From Austropuccinia psidii (Eukaryota; Basidiomycota; Pucciniomycetes; Pucciniales; Sphaerophragmiaceae), in NCBI GenBank assembly GCA_023105745.1, contig JALGQZ010000009.1:36322409-36386408 (forward strand): a stretch of DNA of 64,000 nt, given 5' to 3'. The notes beneath the pieces are model-generated. The model did not search any database. It was not told where the DNA came from and saw nothing but the letters and a program-made list of their open reading frames with translations. This document shows, in pieces, positions 1 to 12,200 of this stretch (the stretch's first letter is position 1; every line of letters begins with the position of its first letter). The position numbers and the translations under genes are program-made.

Positions 1-870
1 GCAATCAAATGACTCCAATTTCAAGGGGTCATTTAAACATTCCATCAGGTCATCAGGGCATAATGTCATCCAGAGGATTAATCAAGGCTTGAGGACAAGT
101 GTCACTCTCAAATATCAATGATGCCATAAAGCCATCATTGTATATTCTCATTCACAGTATTCCTCCAAGGGAATACTGGCAGTTCATTCTCAAGGGATAT
201 CCAAGAGGTAGTTCCAAAGCCAATCTTTCAAGTGTCAATGCTCCATCAATTCACCTTGACAACCATATTCATTCAATACAGTCTGGATTCATCAAGACCT
301 GTATTTATATCACACATCATTGGAAGATCATTCAACCCAGTTCATCTCTCAATTTGGCAAGGTATACATTCCATCAGACAATCAATACAGCTTCCAGTAT
401 TTAATACAGATCAGCTGCCAGCCTGAAGGAGTCAAGCTCTCAATGTTTCACATATACCAGCCTCCTTTGACCCTATGGGATTTTTCCCCCAGTTAATTAA
501 TATATTTTGATTTTATTTTATCTTTATTTATCTTATCTTTTTGTTAATTTGATACTGATAGTCTCAAGTCAGTCATTGAGCACCTCTTTCTCTTCTTTCT
601 TCACCTGTCAGTGGATATTGGTGGTGATATCCTTTACTAATTCCATCATTCCTTTGGGCATGTTGAAAAAGTGATTAAGGACTTACTTGGTTAGCTCTTT
701 GGCCATTTGGCTTCTTATTTCTCTTATTGAATCTCATCATTTTACCTGCATATTTCTTAGAGAGATTCATTTCTTTTATTTTATCTTCTTATTCTTTTTA
801 GTCTTCCAAGTTTTTTACCTTATTGCTGGGTGCCAGGCCACTCTTGTTTTCCCCAAGAGACCCTGTGACA
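1..870. repeat. LTR fragment, family B (3' part)
   Basis: This stretch matches, with divergence, the 3' part of the family B solo LTR at 51768-53264: both share the same internal landmarks, for example the run around ACATATACCAGCC, CCCCCAGTTAATTAATAT and GTGCCAGGCCACTC. It ends at the same terminal CTGTGACA. The 5' part lies outside the window, so I cannot tell whether it is a solo LTR or the end of a full element. Small ORFs inside it are not credible genes. Confidence 0.75.
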
Positions 871-901
871 TCAGGATTCCACCAGTTTCAAGAGGGGTTA
901 T

Positions 902-1648
902 TGTAACAACCACTAGTCAGGGGTAAGGTTATTCAATCTTACACCCACTCAAACACCTCAAACCAGAGATCCACTGTGTGTATCAGTAATCAGCATCAGC
1001 AATATTCCTTGCTGAAACATGCATACAGTCTGGTTCCCCAATACAGCCTGTCAAACTCTGTACAGGTTGGAATTACCCAATACATTTTGAATATTCCATC
1101 CTGAAACTGTCTGATTACTCAATACCACCACACCTCTTGTATAGATCCTGTACAGCTGTACAGGACCTGTATTGGCAATATTAAATTCAATCATCAATTC
1201 CTCTCATGAAAACTCTCTTTCTGGATCAGGGCTGGTGATTCTCACATATACCAGCCACTCTTTCTTTCCCCTGGGGACTTTTCCCCAGTTAATTAATTTA
1301 GTTGATTTATTATTTCATGAATATTCTTACCCTTATTTTTGGGTATTATATATAGTAGTTTTAAGTTAGTGTTTGAATTTTTTCTTTGCCTTTAAATTAT
1401 GAGTTGTGGTGGCCATATCCTTATTAACCCTTCTCTTTCCTTCTGACAGGTCGAAAAAGTGGACTTGGACTTGTTTATGGCTGGCTCTTTTATTTTCTTA
1501 ATCTTATCATTTTGTTGCTGATTTCTTATATTTCTTTCATTAGTAATTTCATCTTATTACACTCTTAAATGTATTCTCATTGTACCATATCTTGAGCCCT
1601 CTATAAGTAAGTGCCAGGTCTGCTTCACTTAGAAGAGCCCCTGTGACA
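902..1648. repeat. LTR-like repeat, family C, related to B
   Basis: Begins TGTAACAACC and ends CCCTGTGACA, the same type of ends as family B (TGTCACAACC ... TGTGACA). From about 1235 onward it shares block order with B (ACATATACCAGCC, CCCCAGTTAATTAAT, a GTCGAAAAAGTGGACTTGGAC block, GTGCCAGG, CCTGTGACA). The flanks GTTAT and AGAAA do not form a target duplication, so the boundaries are tentative. Confidence 0.45.
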
Positions 1649-2865
1649 AGAAAATAGCATAGTAACAGCTATTTTCCATGAGTTAAATTAATTGATACTA
1701 ATCCCAAAATAGTTTTAATTACTCCTTTTTGACTTATTCATGGAAAAATCAATAATGCACATGGATAAAGGATTCAGTGTAGCTCATTACCTCCTTGTCA
1801 CATCAAAATAACAGCTTATTTTTAATTTTCTCATCATTTGATGGGATTGTAACTTGGTAACCAGGTTCCTGAAGGTCTATAGTAGACCAATTGAGAAACA
1901 ATAAGCCATATATCCAATATTTGGAGCTGGCCACACCTCAGAGGTCCCAAAAGCTGGGTACCCTGGGCCTCTTTGATCTCTTTTGTCCCCCTTAGCTATT
2001 TTCACATCAAAAAAATAGTAATTCTGGCTTAAAGACTAATATCCACTATGGGTTTATCAAACCTTTATGTAATGATAAAGTAATATTAAGTGCCAAACTA
2101 ATTCTAGTGTATATTTAAAATAGGATTTCTCATATTACCATCATTTTGGTGAAAAATTGAGAAAAAGAAAAAAAACTAACAATTCTTTTATGTGGTATTG
2201 ATAATGTGTTGTTCAATTAGTTTCAATATTACCACCTCATAGAGTTAATTTAAGCTTATTCACTGTCAGTCTGAGTCTATGATGAAGGTGTAATAAGGCT
2301 ATTTACAGCTTTGACTATGACTGTTACATGGTCAAATTAATTTAAAAGAGGTTCATAATGGATAATAAAACCTTAAATCTTGAGTAATAAGGGCTTTACT
2401 ATTGTGAAATAGTGGTGATGAGCGCTTTTGAAAGCCCTGGGTGCAGTCTTACCAGTTGGATTACTATAATAGGAACTACAATACTTAAGAATTTAAAGCA
2501 TAACCTGATTATTTTCCAAGAGTATAGAGAAGGATGAGGAAACCTTTTCTGGTGGAGAAAAGGCCCCTTTTTATCCTAAAATTGGGTGAAAAAGGCTTAT
2601 AGACCTTTCCATGTAGAGGAAGTGAAGATTTTTCACCTCCAAGGACTGGCTTGTGGTTTTCACAAGACCTTTCTAGCCTTTATTGGGCTCAGATGTGGTT
2701 TTTAAACTACATCTGGGCAGTTTTCCCCAATACAGGGTGAAAGTTTTCACCTGGGGACCACATAGCCCTTTTCTGACAGGTATGACATGTAGAATGCTGT
2801 ACAGAACCTTTATGGGACACCAGTATTGAATTGATTATGAGGTTTTCAGTATAAACATGCTTATT
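1649..2865. other. No gene seen; CpG-poor sequence
   Basis: I see no coding region, RNA gene or recognisable element end here. The sequence is AT-rich with almost no CpG, like the neighbouring repeats, and is probably old repeat debris. Confidence 0.5.
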
Positions 2866-3667
2866 TGTCTGCTTGACACCTCATAATCATACTTATGGGA
2901 GAATATCCCACAGCAAGGCTGTATTGGTCTGAATGTGAGATTTTGAGCTTAAAACTGCCATAGATTTGTCATTTTTTGAGATATCAAGCTCAGGATTTGT
3001 TCATTGTGTATCCCTGGATGTGGTCTACACAATGGTACCTCACTTGATATTGTTATCATTAAATATGGCAAAGGTATTCCATGTACAAGATATTTTGTAC
3101 ATATGTATGTTTTACTTAAAAACTGTATGAAGTTTGTTTGCCCCATAACTTTTGTTCTAAATTTGATATGGGAAAATGGATGGCACCATCATATAGCCCT
3201 GATTGTTCCCTTTTCAAAAAGACCCCACTTTAGGTACCTCACACTAAAACTGTAGAAGTTAAATGAGAGGTGAATATTTTATTCACCCTTATTTGGCCTT
3301 GTTTTGGTCATAACTTCTGTAATTCTGGTGCTAGCTCAATTTGGCTAGTACCATTGGATAGCCCTAGCTGAGGGATTCATTTTTAATACCCATTTTATGG
3401 GGTTAAGCCTCTTCCTCTGGATTTCAGATGAGAGGTGAAAACTAAGGTTTATGCTCAGCAACAACTTTGAGCAGGAATAACTTGGTTATTATTTTTCATA
3501 TGATTATGGGACTTGTATATTTGGAAAGGGATGAGTTTACTCTTTCTTTTGATACGTTTTGAGCTAATTTGGCTCATCTCCATGTTTTGGTGGTATCTTG
3601 GCTCTACCATTGGTTTATGGTATTTGGCTGTCATGCTTGTGCTCTGGTTTTTAGTCACAGGCTGACA
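2866..3667. repeat. Repeat D, left copy (~800 bp)
   Basis: Starts TGTCTGCTTGACACCTC and ends AGTCACAGGCTGACA. It is clearly homologous over its length to 60465-61249 and, with an internal deletion, to 61253-61880. TG...CA ends with inverted TGTC/GACA would suit an LTR, but the flanks (TTATT and TTCAC) are not a target duplication and no internal domain is known. I treat it as an unclassified dispersed repeat. Confidence 0.7.
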
Positions 3668-5095
3668 TTCACCATGTGGAGTTAACATAGGTGAGTTTTT
3701 GTGTATAATGAAGCTCTTGCCTTAAATCCATTAATTTACTTACAAAAAATGTTCTTCATATTTTCATAAATATGAAATTATGAATTCTGGGTATATTCAT
3801 TACTTATAGTTCATTCATGGTCCAAAAGGTATTTTTATATTAATTCTGGCCTATTTGGGTATGTAAAATATATCTCAAGGCTCACACAAAATCTCTAGTT
3901 ACAATACAATTCAAATATAAAATCCCTCTCCTTCCATGTCCTTCTGGTTTACTTAAGATATTAAAATACTTTTTCATGGCTCCATAGCTAATATAGAAGA
4001 ATATATTAATGATATACTGAGTTTTACCATGTATAATGATGAATATTTTTGAGGAAAAAAAGCAGAAGGCTTTTTTTAATCTTAAAGCATCTCATATTGA
4101 CATTAAAAGGAGTCATCCAAAAGTAGAATATATGATGATAAATCAAAATATTTGTATTTATGATTAAATCACTTGTTTTCATGTAAAATTATCTTAATTA
4201 CTTAATTATGTGCTTTTGCATGGATACCAACCCATTTATGGGTAATAAATAACATATTCACCACTGTAATTCCTCTCTCATTTCAAAATGAGATTGTTTT
4301 ATGAATCTTATAAATTTTATTTGAAAATTAATCACCATTTTTTATTTCTGTTACTTCTTCAAGATTCAGTGCTTCACATGGAATCATAAATAATGGACTG
4401 TAATTAAAATATTGTATTTAGATTAAAAATTCATGATTTTTTTTTGGAATGAATTAAATATTAATGTTTTCTCCATTGTTCCTCTATGTTTCACAGTGAT
4501 TCATTAATTTTTAGTATTCAAATGACTTCTGATGCTTTCATATTCAAAAGCTTTTTTTAAGCTATTTGTGTCCTATTTTGATATAGAACGTATACCTCCA
4601 GGATCACAATAAAACTTTGAGGGATGTGTAATATCATATATTGAAGATAAATCTCCAATTAATCTCCCTTATCAATACTTAATTTCTTATAGCTACCATT
4701 TTTTCAATTAAATTTTATTTATAGAATAAAAACAATGATGTCTTCAACTAATAAAAATAGATTTAAGCACATAGATTTTCCATCAAAATTAAGTTATGCA
4801 CTTAGGCTGACACAGGGACTGATAATGAGCTATAAAAGCCTCGATCAATATAATATAAAAAATACCAAATCTCTCATTATATTCTTCAAAATTGGAAAAA
4901 ATCCATTTTATGAACTTCAAAAGGTGTAAATAAAAAAACTGGAGAAGAATGGAAATTTTTGTAAAAAAATATTGAAATGGTATTTAGATATTTGACTTTT
5001 CCTAGATAACTTTTTTCCAAACCTCTAAGCTAAACATACTGATGAGGATATAATTGCTTTAGCTCTACAATAAAATCAAATCAAACCTCTTTATG
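3668..5095. other. No gene seen; AT-rich
   Basis: AT-rich and CpG-poor, with only short chance ORFs. No element ends or conserved motifs were recognised. It forms the 5' flank of the Gypsy-1 insertion. Confidence 0.5.
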
Positions 5096-5100
5096 AGTCA
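5096..5100. repeat. Target-site duplication of Gypsy-1, left
   Basis: AGTCA directly precedes the 5' LTR and is repeated directly after the 3' LTR at 15461-15465. A 5 bp duplication is usual for Ty3/gypsy integrases. Confidence 0.93.
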
Positions 5101-7002
5101 TGTGATCCTTTGAGATATGACCACATATCCAAAAAGGTCACAGCAAAATTTCTGTAATAATTATACTTATGATAATTATCTCAAAAATTAGTAAAATACC
5201 ATAAATAAGTACAAAATCTGATTTAAAGCAGAATCCAATGAGTAAACATTTGAAATAAATTACACCATTAATTTCCTCATGGTAAAATACACATATACTA
5301 TTTTTATGGCATATCTGTAAAGTCAATATTTAATGAGTTATAAGTAATAATACATTATAAAAAACATAAACCATTAATTATTTCAGAAACCAATAAAACA
5401 ACATGTGAAAAAAATTGTACCTCTGGATTTCCCACAAAATTCCACACATAAAACAATTGTAAAGCTATTCTCTAAAGTTAATACTTAAGCAATTAAACTG
5501 ATATATGCACTTTTTTGGTCAATGCATATATTCATGGTTTTTAGCTAATATCTCTTGAAATAGGCAAGATAGAGAGCTAAACCAAAAATAAATTGACCAT
5601 GTAATTATTGTAAGAACACATATATGAACTTTATTTTACAAGTTATAAACAAGGCTAAAACTTGTAATGGTTTATTGATCAAAATCATTGGAGCTGTTAA
5701 CCACTTTGTTGTAAAAGTGGTCCAAACTCAAAAAAAGTAGAAAGTCAGATTCTACTAGTTCATTCTTCAATAATCATGTAATTAGTATTATAATATTCAA
5801 GGTATAACCCCTTGAAATCATGGTTTGAAGTTTAAAATATCAAATTTTGACAGAAAAGATGAGTTACAAGAGAAATCATCAAAAATAGAGTTTTGATGAT
5901 GTAATGAAATGCTCTTGGAAGCTCAATGAGGACATGACAAGCTATCAGAATCAATTCACAGAATAGCTGTATTGTGTATAGCTTACAAGTTATTAATGAT
6001 CAAAGTTTAAGCTTAAATTTGTTCATTTATGATCACTCACTGTAATCTTATTTTACATTTAACAGTCATATAAGTGATAAAACTGATGAATAGTATTAGA
6101 TTATGATTAATACTGAAAAAATCAATGAAGCTTAGGCTTCTTCCAAGCCTATGATGTCATCAAACTTAGAGTTATAGTTATAACTCTAAATAATGGCGTA
6201 ATAATGAGATAAGATGGTTTGATCATGATGTAATCATCACTCAACCTTAAAATATTGATTATTTCTAGTAGAAAGCATCAGTACACGTCTACTAGAAGCC
6301 TGATGGACTCTAGAAGGGAGGTCTTTACTATAAATAGAGATCTTTTTACTCTATTTTCCCCTCAGATGCATAAAAAACACTTAAATAATTCAATCAAAAG
6401 CTAAATTCTTTATTCTTTAAATATAAAAATTTTATATTAACAAATACCAAAGATCATCTTTATTATAATCATCAATCTTGATTTGATTAAATCAATTATT
6501 TAATTGCTTTTGTTCAAAAATCTCTATAACTCAATTTCCATGTAAAAATTGAAGAATATTTGTAATTTCTCTATTTTTATTTGTAAATACAGTTTGTATA
6601 AATTGTATTTACATTATTTTGGCGTAAAACGTTTCAAAATTATTATATTAAATGTTAAAAGTAGGTTATTTTCTCTTTATCATTATTTTTAATAATTCTT
6701 ATATTAATAAATAGCTTCAATATTAGTAATATTATTGTTATTAATTGTTTTTTATTTATGAAAGACAATTGTTTACGCCTTTATTGTTTGTTGGTAACAA
6801 TAATAAAGTACTTTTAGATATATTAATATGCTTATTTATTATATTTATTTAATAATATAATTATTTTTACGCCATAATTATAATAATTCTTTATTATTAT
6901 AATTATTTTTTTATCTTATTTCTTTTATTTATAAGGACATTCATAGTACAATAAGTAAAATATTAGTAATTTTTACTTATTGTTTCATAGTCAAACCTTA
7001 CA
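5101..7002 (+). repeat. Gypsy-1 5' LTR
   Basis: Runs from TGTGATCCTTTGAGATATG to TCAAACCTTACA and aligns along its length with 13553-15460. It contains no convincing gene; a 62-codon antisense ORF occurs in both LTRs but has no recognisable family. An AT-rich 3' half precedes the primer-binding region. Confidence 0.93.
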
Positions 7003-7004
7003 TT

Positions 7005-7018
7005 TGGCGGCCTGGCCA
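7005..7018 (+). promoter_or_regulatory. Candidate primer-binding site of Gypsy-1
   Basis: TGGCGGCCTGGCCA begins two bases after the 5' LTR, where a tRNA primer-binding site (complement of ...CCA-3') is expected. Gypsy-2 has TGGGGGCCCAGCTG at the same place. I cannot match either to a known tRNA acceptor end, so the priming tRNA is undefined. Confidence 0.5.
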
Positions 7019-7480
7019 TGATATTTAATTTAAAAGACCTTTACAAAAAGATTCTAATTGGTTTTATCCAATAGTAAATTATAATTATAATCATAAAATT
7101 ATATAATAATTTTATATTTATTGATTTTAAAAGCTATTGAGGCATTTGGAAAGCAATTTTACTGTCTTACACATGGTTTTTCACATCCTTATACTTACAA
7201 GAACTTTCTTTGAGTGACTCTAGTGATTAAAAAGATAATTTTATATTATAAATTAATTTCATAAACAAATAATATTCATTTTTATTTTATTCTTTAAAAA
7301 TAAAAACATACAAAATAATAAAAACCAATAAAAAGAGTTATTTTTCTTCATTTTTATTCATTTCTTTATTCATTTCATTTTTTCAAAGATATAAAAGCAA
7401 TTTTTACGTGGAAAATTTCCATATCTTACCAAAAAATAACACTTCTTATATAAAAGACTTATAATAATCTGTCCTTTTTA

Positions 7481-8351
7481 GTGTTTGAAGACAATCCAAC
7501 AGAAAACAACCAAGTCACTGTTGAAAGATTGGTGGAAAAAACTTTCCCAAGTTCTCCAAAACCAATTTTCATTAAGAAAAAGAAAGCTAAGAAATTAGAC
7601 TTTCCAGGACCCACTATTCAGGACTCTGAAGGTGAGTAACTTATTTATAAACTGCCATAAGAAGAATTCTTGTCCTAAAATCCTCTTATTTCTTATTTCT
7701 TGAATCATGACTACCATAAGAGGCTCCCAATACTCCATCCAATCAGATGGAGCTGGACTCAGAGGTAGAATTGATTCATCAAAATGGAAAAGAAAAAGCA
7801 AAATCCCCAGTGGAACAGAATCCACACAAGGAAGTGCCATATCCCAAAGGCAAGTCCCAGAGGTGCCCATGATTTCTGAACCATAGTTAGAACTAATTAT
7901 GAGTAACTCTAACAGGGACAAATCATATTCAGAGGGCTCAAATAGATATCTACATGAGCCAATACAAATAGTATCACACGTTGTACAAGGACAAATATTG
8001 GGAAATGTTGCCCCAAATACACCAAGGAGTAGTGGTATACTCCAATGGATGAAATCCACTGTCATCCAAGCCTCAAATCAAAAAGATAAAGGAGTATCAC
8101 TCCAAAAAGAGGGAGGCAAGCAAGGAAGAAGCCCCAGTAGCTTCTACCAGCAAGCTTCAAGTCAACCAACCTCCCCAAGAAGTGAAGAAGAACAAGAAAA
8201 AGAATTGGAGGAAACCATATTCTCCAAGCTACAGGATTCCAAAAATCCAAAAAGATGCCATGGACAATGTCTTCAACATGGCCAGAACTTTGATGGAATT
8301 CAAAGACAAAGAGGAGCAAAGAATGAGACAACCCCATTTCCCAAAGAAATA
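7481..8351 (+). pseudogene. Gypsy-1 spliced 5' basic ORF (ORF-A), broken
   Basis: This is a lysine-rich reading frame before gag. Exon 1 (about 7481-7631) opens just after an acceptor-like TTTTTAG and ends at GAAG|GTGAGTAAC. A GT-AG intron of 89 nt (7632-7720) joins it to exon 2, open to a TGA at 7870-7872. Farther on, 8053-8351 is again open in the exon-2 frame and carries a segment (RIPKIQKDAMDNVF, then ARTLMEF) that is nearly identical in Gypsy-2 (RIPKIHQDAMDNVF, ARTMMEL), which shows it is the true frame here. No ATG is visible in exon 1; a spliced leader is possible. Function unknown: basic, no zinc finger, possibly an RNA- or chromatin-binding accessory protein. Intron and frame are inferred from sequence, not from transcripts. 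Confidence 0.6.
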
Positions 8352-9284
8352 AGCCTATCTCCTGATGTTGTAAATACTTCAACAGAGCTTAAAGAAAGGA
8401 TTTTACCTCTTAAAGACATTAAAAATAGCTTATTATCTTTACAAGAAATAAATAACAGCTTATCATCTTTGACAAAAATTGTTGTACAAAATAAAAAAGA
8501 AATTGATAACATTAAATTCATTGTTGAAAATAACAAACCAAATGTTTTGATTGACAATACTCGGTAATCAATACAAGGACAACAAGAACTGTATATATAC
8601 ATAAAAGATAGCAAAGATAAAACTTTGACAATCAATTATGACATGAGTATTGATAATCTTTCAGAAAAATTAAACAAATTAAGTATTTCTGTAGAAAAAT
8701 TTGAAGAAAAGACTTCATCACACCAAAAATTACTTTTAGACCATGTGGAAAAAAGTGATGAAGCAAGAATGCATCTGAAAGATGATATTCAAAGTGAAAT
8801 AAGGCTTATCACTGAAAAAATGGATAAAATTAATTAGGCTAACTCAAATATTCCAAAGTTATCAACTCCATTTTCTCACATAAGAAGCCCTGTTAAGCCA
8901 AAAAAGGAATTAACAAATCCATTCATAACAGACTTGAGTTGCCAAGACAATCACCAAGTCTTAATGAAGGAAGCACCTCAATTAAAAGAATGCCCAACAT
9001 TCACAGGGGAAGGTGAATATGACCATATGTCATTTATTAAGACAATTGACATGTTACAAGAAGATTATGTCATATCACATGAACTGATCACTGCAAGATT
9101 ACACTCACTGTTTGAGAAATCTGCAAAAAGATTGTATTATGGCATAAGACAAACAAATGGAAAAAATACCTGGTCTTGGTGGAAACAAGAAGTAATCACC
9201 AAGTGGGCTAATGATTCCTGGAGGTACAAAATAGAAAATGCATTTGAAAACTCCTTCTTTGACTTGGTTCTTAAAACAAGTTGA
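8340..9284 (+). pseudogene. Gypsy-1 gag (coiled coil and capsid-like part)
   Basis: The frame lies -1 relative to the preceding basic ORF. The first part (8340-8837) is rich in K, I, L, E and N heptad-like spacing and probably coiled coil. It has stops at 8565-8567 and 8835-8837. The second part (about 8900-9270) is a retrotransposon gag/capsid-like domain with the signature GEGEYDHMSFI, then NTWSWWKQEVITKW and NDSWRYKIENAF, conserved in Gypsy-2. At 9247-9265 this copy lacks about 23 bases compared with Gypsy-2, which shifts the capsid end +1 into the frame of the zinc knuckle and pol. Capsid proteins of this type assemble the particle in the cytoplasm. Confidence 0.75.
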
Positions 9285-12200
9285 AAGATTAAATGCACTG
9301 TACCCAGAAATGTCACAAAAAATGGTACACATGAAAATACTTAAGAAATGTGGAGGTGAATTGGAACATGCCCTGAGAAGCAGGTTTATAGAACCATGCT
9401 CCACAGAAGAGTATATCAATGCACTAGAAGACATAGTTACAAGGCCAAAAATTGGTAGAACTTGGAAGAAATCGGACATCAAAAGTCCAAATAAGCCATT
9501 TATTGAAAAAGATAAATCAAAAGAAGCTTTCAAGCCCAATACATCCAACAATAATGAGCAAAGAGAATGCCATAAATGTGGAGGTAGTGGACACTTAGCC
9601 AATAACTTCCTCAAGAAGGCAAAAATCAATGAAATTGTGGAAACAGAAAACCATAATGACAAAGAAGTGGAATCTGACTCTGAAGAAGAGACAGAAGAGT
9701 CAGAATCTTCTGAAAGTGATGAAATTAATATAATTAATGCACAAATTAATAATATTGATATAATTTATGAAGTACTAGATGTTAACTCAAAGTTACCACA
9801 AGCTGGAACATCTGACACAAACCTGACAAATGTGCAAGATGCCAAACTGTATAGAACCAAACCTGCAAAAGGAATGGGATATACAGCTGGAAAATCAAGT
9901 ATAAGTATTTTCATGGTTAATACCCAAGAGGAAAAAGTGAACTTGGATACAGGAGCATATTTCACCTGTGTTGGTAAAGGTTATTTAAAAACAATTGTTT
10001 CAGATTGGCAAGAAAAAATTATACCAATACAAGGTGTCAAATTTAGTAGTGCAAGTGAGAACATGAATCCCCTTGGAATAATGGACTTAACACTCATTTT
10101 TTCTCACCCTTCACAATGTGTCAGAATTAAAGTAGAGTTTGTGGTAATAGAAAACTGTACTAGTAATCACTTCATACTTGGAAATGACTACTTTTCAATC
10201 TATGGTATAGATATCTCTAACCAAAGAGATAGATATTTTACTATAGGGGACAACACAGGACAAAATTTTGGCTTCTTAAATAACAAAAGACAAATTACAG
10301 TTATTAAGAATGAAGAAAAAAGTCCAGAAAAGAAACTTTTTATATCTGAACAACTTAAAGAGGCAGAATTCAATCAAGATGTAACAGAAAAAATGAAAGA
10401 AAAATTGATTGACCTCTTATTTAAGTATAAAAATGCCTTTGCAACTAACAAAGAGCCACTAGCTGCCATAATTGGGCATGAACTAGATATAATTCTTAGT
10501 GTGGAAAAACCTTACCCACCTTTACTAAGGAGACCTGCTTACCCAGCTAGTCCAAGAGCTAGAGAAGCTTTCAAGGCACACATTAAAGAATTAATAGACC
10601 TTGGAGTATTAAGGAAAGTAGGACATAATGAACAGGTAGAAGTCACTACACCTTTCATTATAGCTTGGCATAATGGAAAATCAAGAATGGTAATGGACTT
10701 CAGGGCCCTGAACACCTATACCATCCCTGACAGATATCCAATACCCAGAATCCATGAGACATTGACACAATTTTCACAAGCTACGTTCATCACAGCCATG
10801 GATTCTCTAAAGGGTTTTCATAAAAATTTCTTAACAGACAATGATAAGAGACTACTAAGAATGATAGTTCACTGTGGAATTTTTGAATACTTAGGAATGC
10901 CATCTGGTATAAAGAATGCACCTTCCTATTATCAAAGGATGATGAATACCATATTTCCTGAGGAATTATCAGAAGGATGGTTAACTATCTATATTTATGA
11001 TATCATAGTTTGCTCAGAAACTTGGGGAAATCACCTCACAAGACTAGAAAGGGTACTACAAAAAATAGTGCAAGTAAATATGAAGATTTCCTTGAAAAAG
11101 TGTCATTCTTCATATAGTGAACTAAAAGCACTAGGACATGTTTTATCTGGACTTAGCCTAGGTATAGAAAAGAATAAATTAGCATCAGTATTACTTAAGC
11201 CAATGCCTCAAACCAAAAAATAAATGCAATCATTTCTAGGATTTGCTGGTTACTATAGACAGCATATAAAGGACTTTGAAAAAATTGCCAAATCCTTGTA
11301 TAAGCTATGTGACCAACAAACAGTCTATGAAATGACTGAAGAAAGAGTCAATGCATATGAAGAATTGAAAAATTCCTTAACAAATGCCCCATTTCTTCTA
11401 ATTCCAGATTGAAAACTACCCTTTAAGCTTTACATTGATTCTTGTGGAGAAGGACTAGGTGCTGCACTACACCAGACACAAATCATCAATGATATACCAG
11501 TGGAAGGACCAATTTGTTTTATTTCAAGACAGATAAATCCAACAGAGGAAAGATATGGAGCAAGCCAAATGGAATTCCTATGCTTAGTGTGGGCTTTAGA
11601 AAAATTACACTACTACTTGGATGGAACAGTATTTGATGTGATTACAGACTGTAATGCTGTAAAATCTCTATTAAATATGAAAACTCCAAATAGACATATG
11701 CTGAGATGGCAAATTGCTATCCAAGAATATAGAGGAAATATGACTATTTTTCATAAATCTGGTAATATTCATAAGAATGCAGATGGTCTTAGCAGATGGG
11801 CTCTAGCAAATACTCCTGAAAATCCAGCATGGGTACCACAGGAGGAGCACCATATAGAAGGGATATGTGTCACAGACATTGGCACAGAATTCTTTAACCA
11901 AGTTAAAGAAAGCTATAAAATAGATAAGAATTGCCATATCTTAAGCCAACTTCTAACAAAAGACTGCAAAGACCCATCACTTTCATCAAAATTAGATGAA
12001 ACATTGAAAAAGGCATATGATGAAGGAAGATTCCACCTCCTTGGTGGAATCCTCTATCATAGAACAAGACACACATGTGTTATGGTCTTGACAGACAGAA
12101 CTCTAATAAACACTATTTTACATGAGTGTCATTATAGTGTTGCAGCTAGACATCTCTCAGAAGATAGAACACTAGAGAGGGTGAAAACCTGCTCTTGGTG

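Noticed and set aside
99..926. Several short ORFs in 1-926 and 52538-53320
   Set aside because: They lie inside LTR family B, are not aligned in frame between copies, and have no known domains.
902..1648. Family C as a confirmed solo LTR
   Set aside because: No target duplication at the proposed ends; kept only as an LTR-like repeat.
5138..5326. 62-codon antisense ORF inside the Gypsy-1 LTR, also at 13590-13778
   Set aside because: It is present in both LTRs simply because they are copies; no family signature, and it is AT-rich and low-complexity.
7899..8340. Open frame beginning MSNSNRDKSYSEGSNRY upstream of Gypsy-1 gag
   Set aside because: In this stretch the other frame is the one conserved with Gypsy-2 (RIPKIQKDAMDNVF); this one is a shadow until about 8340, after which it becomes the true gag frame.
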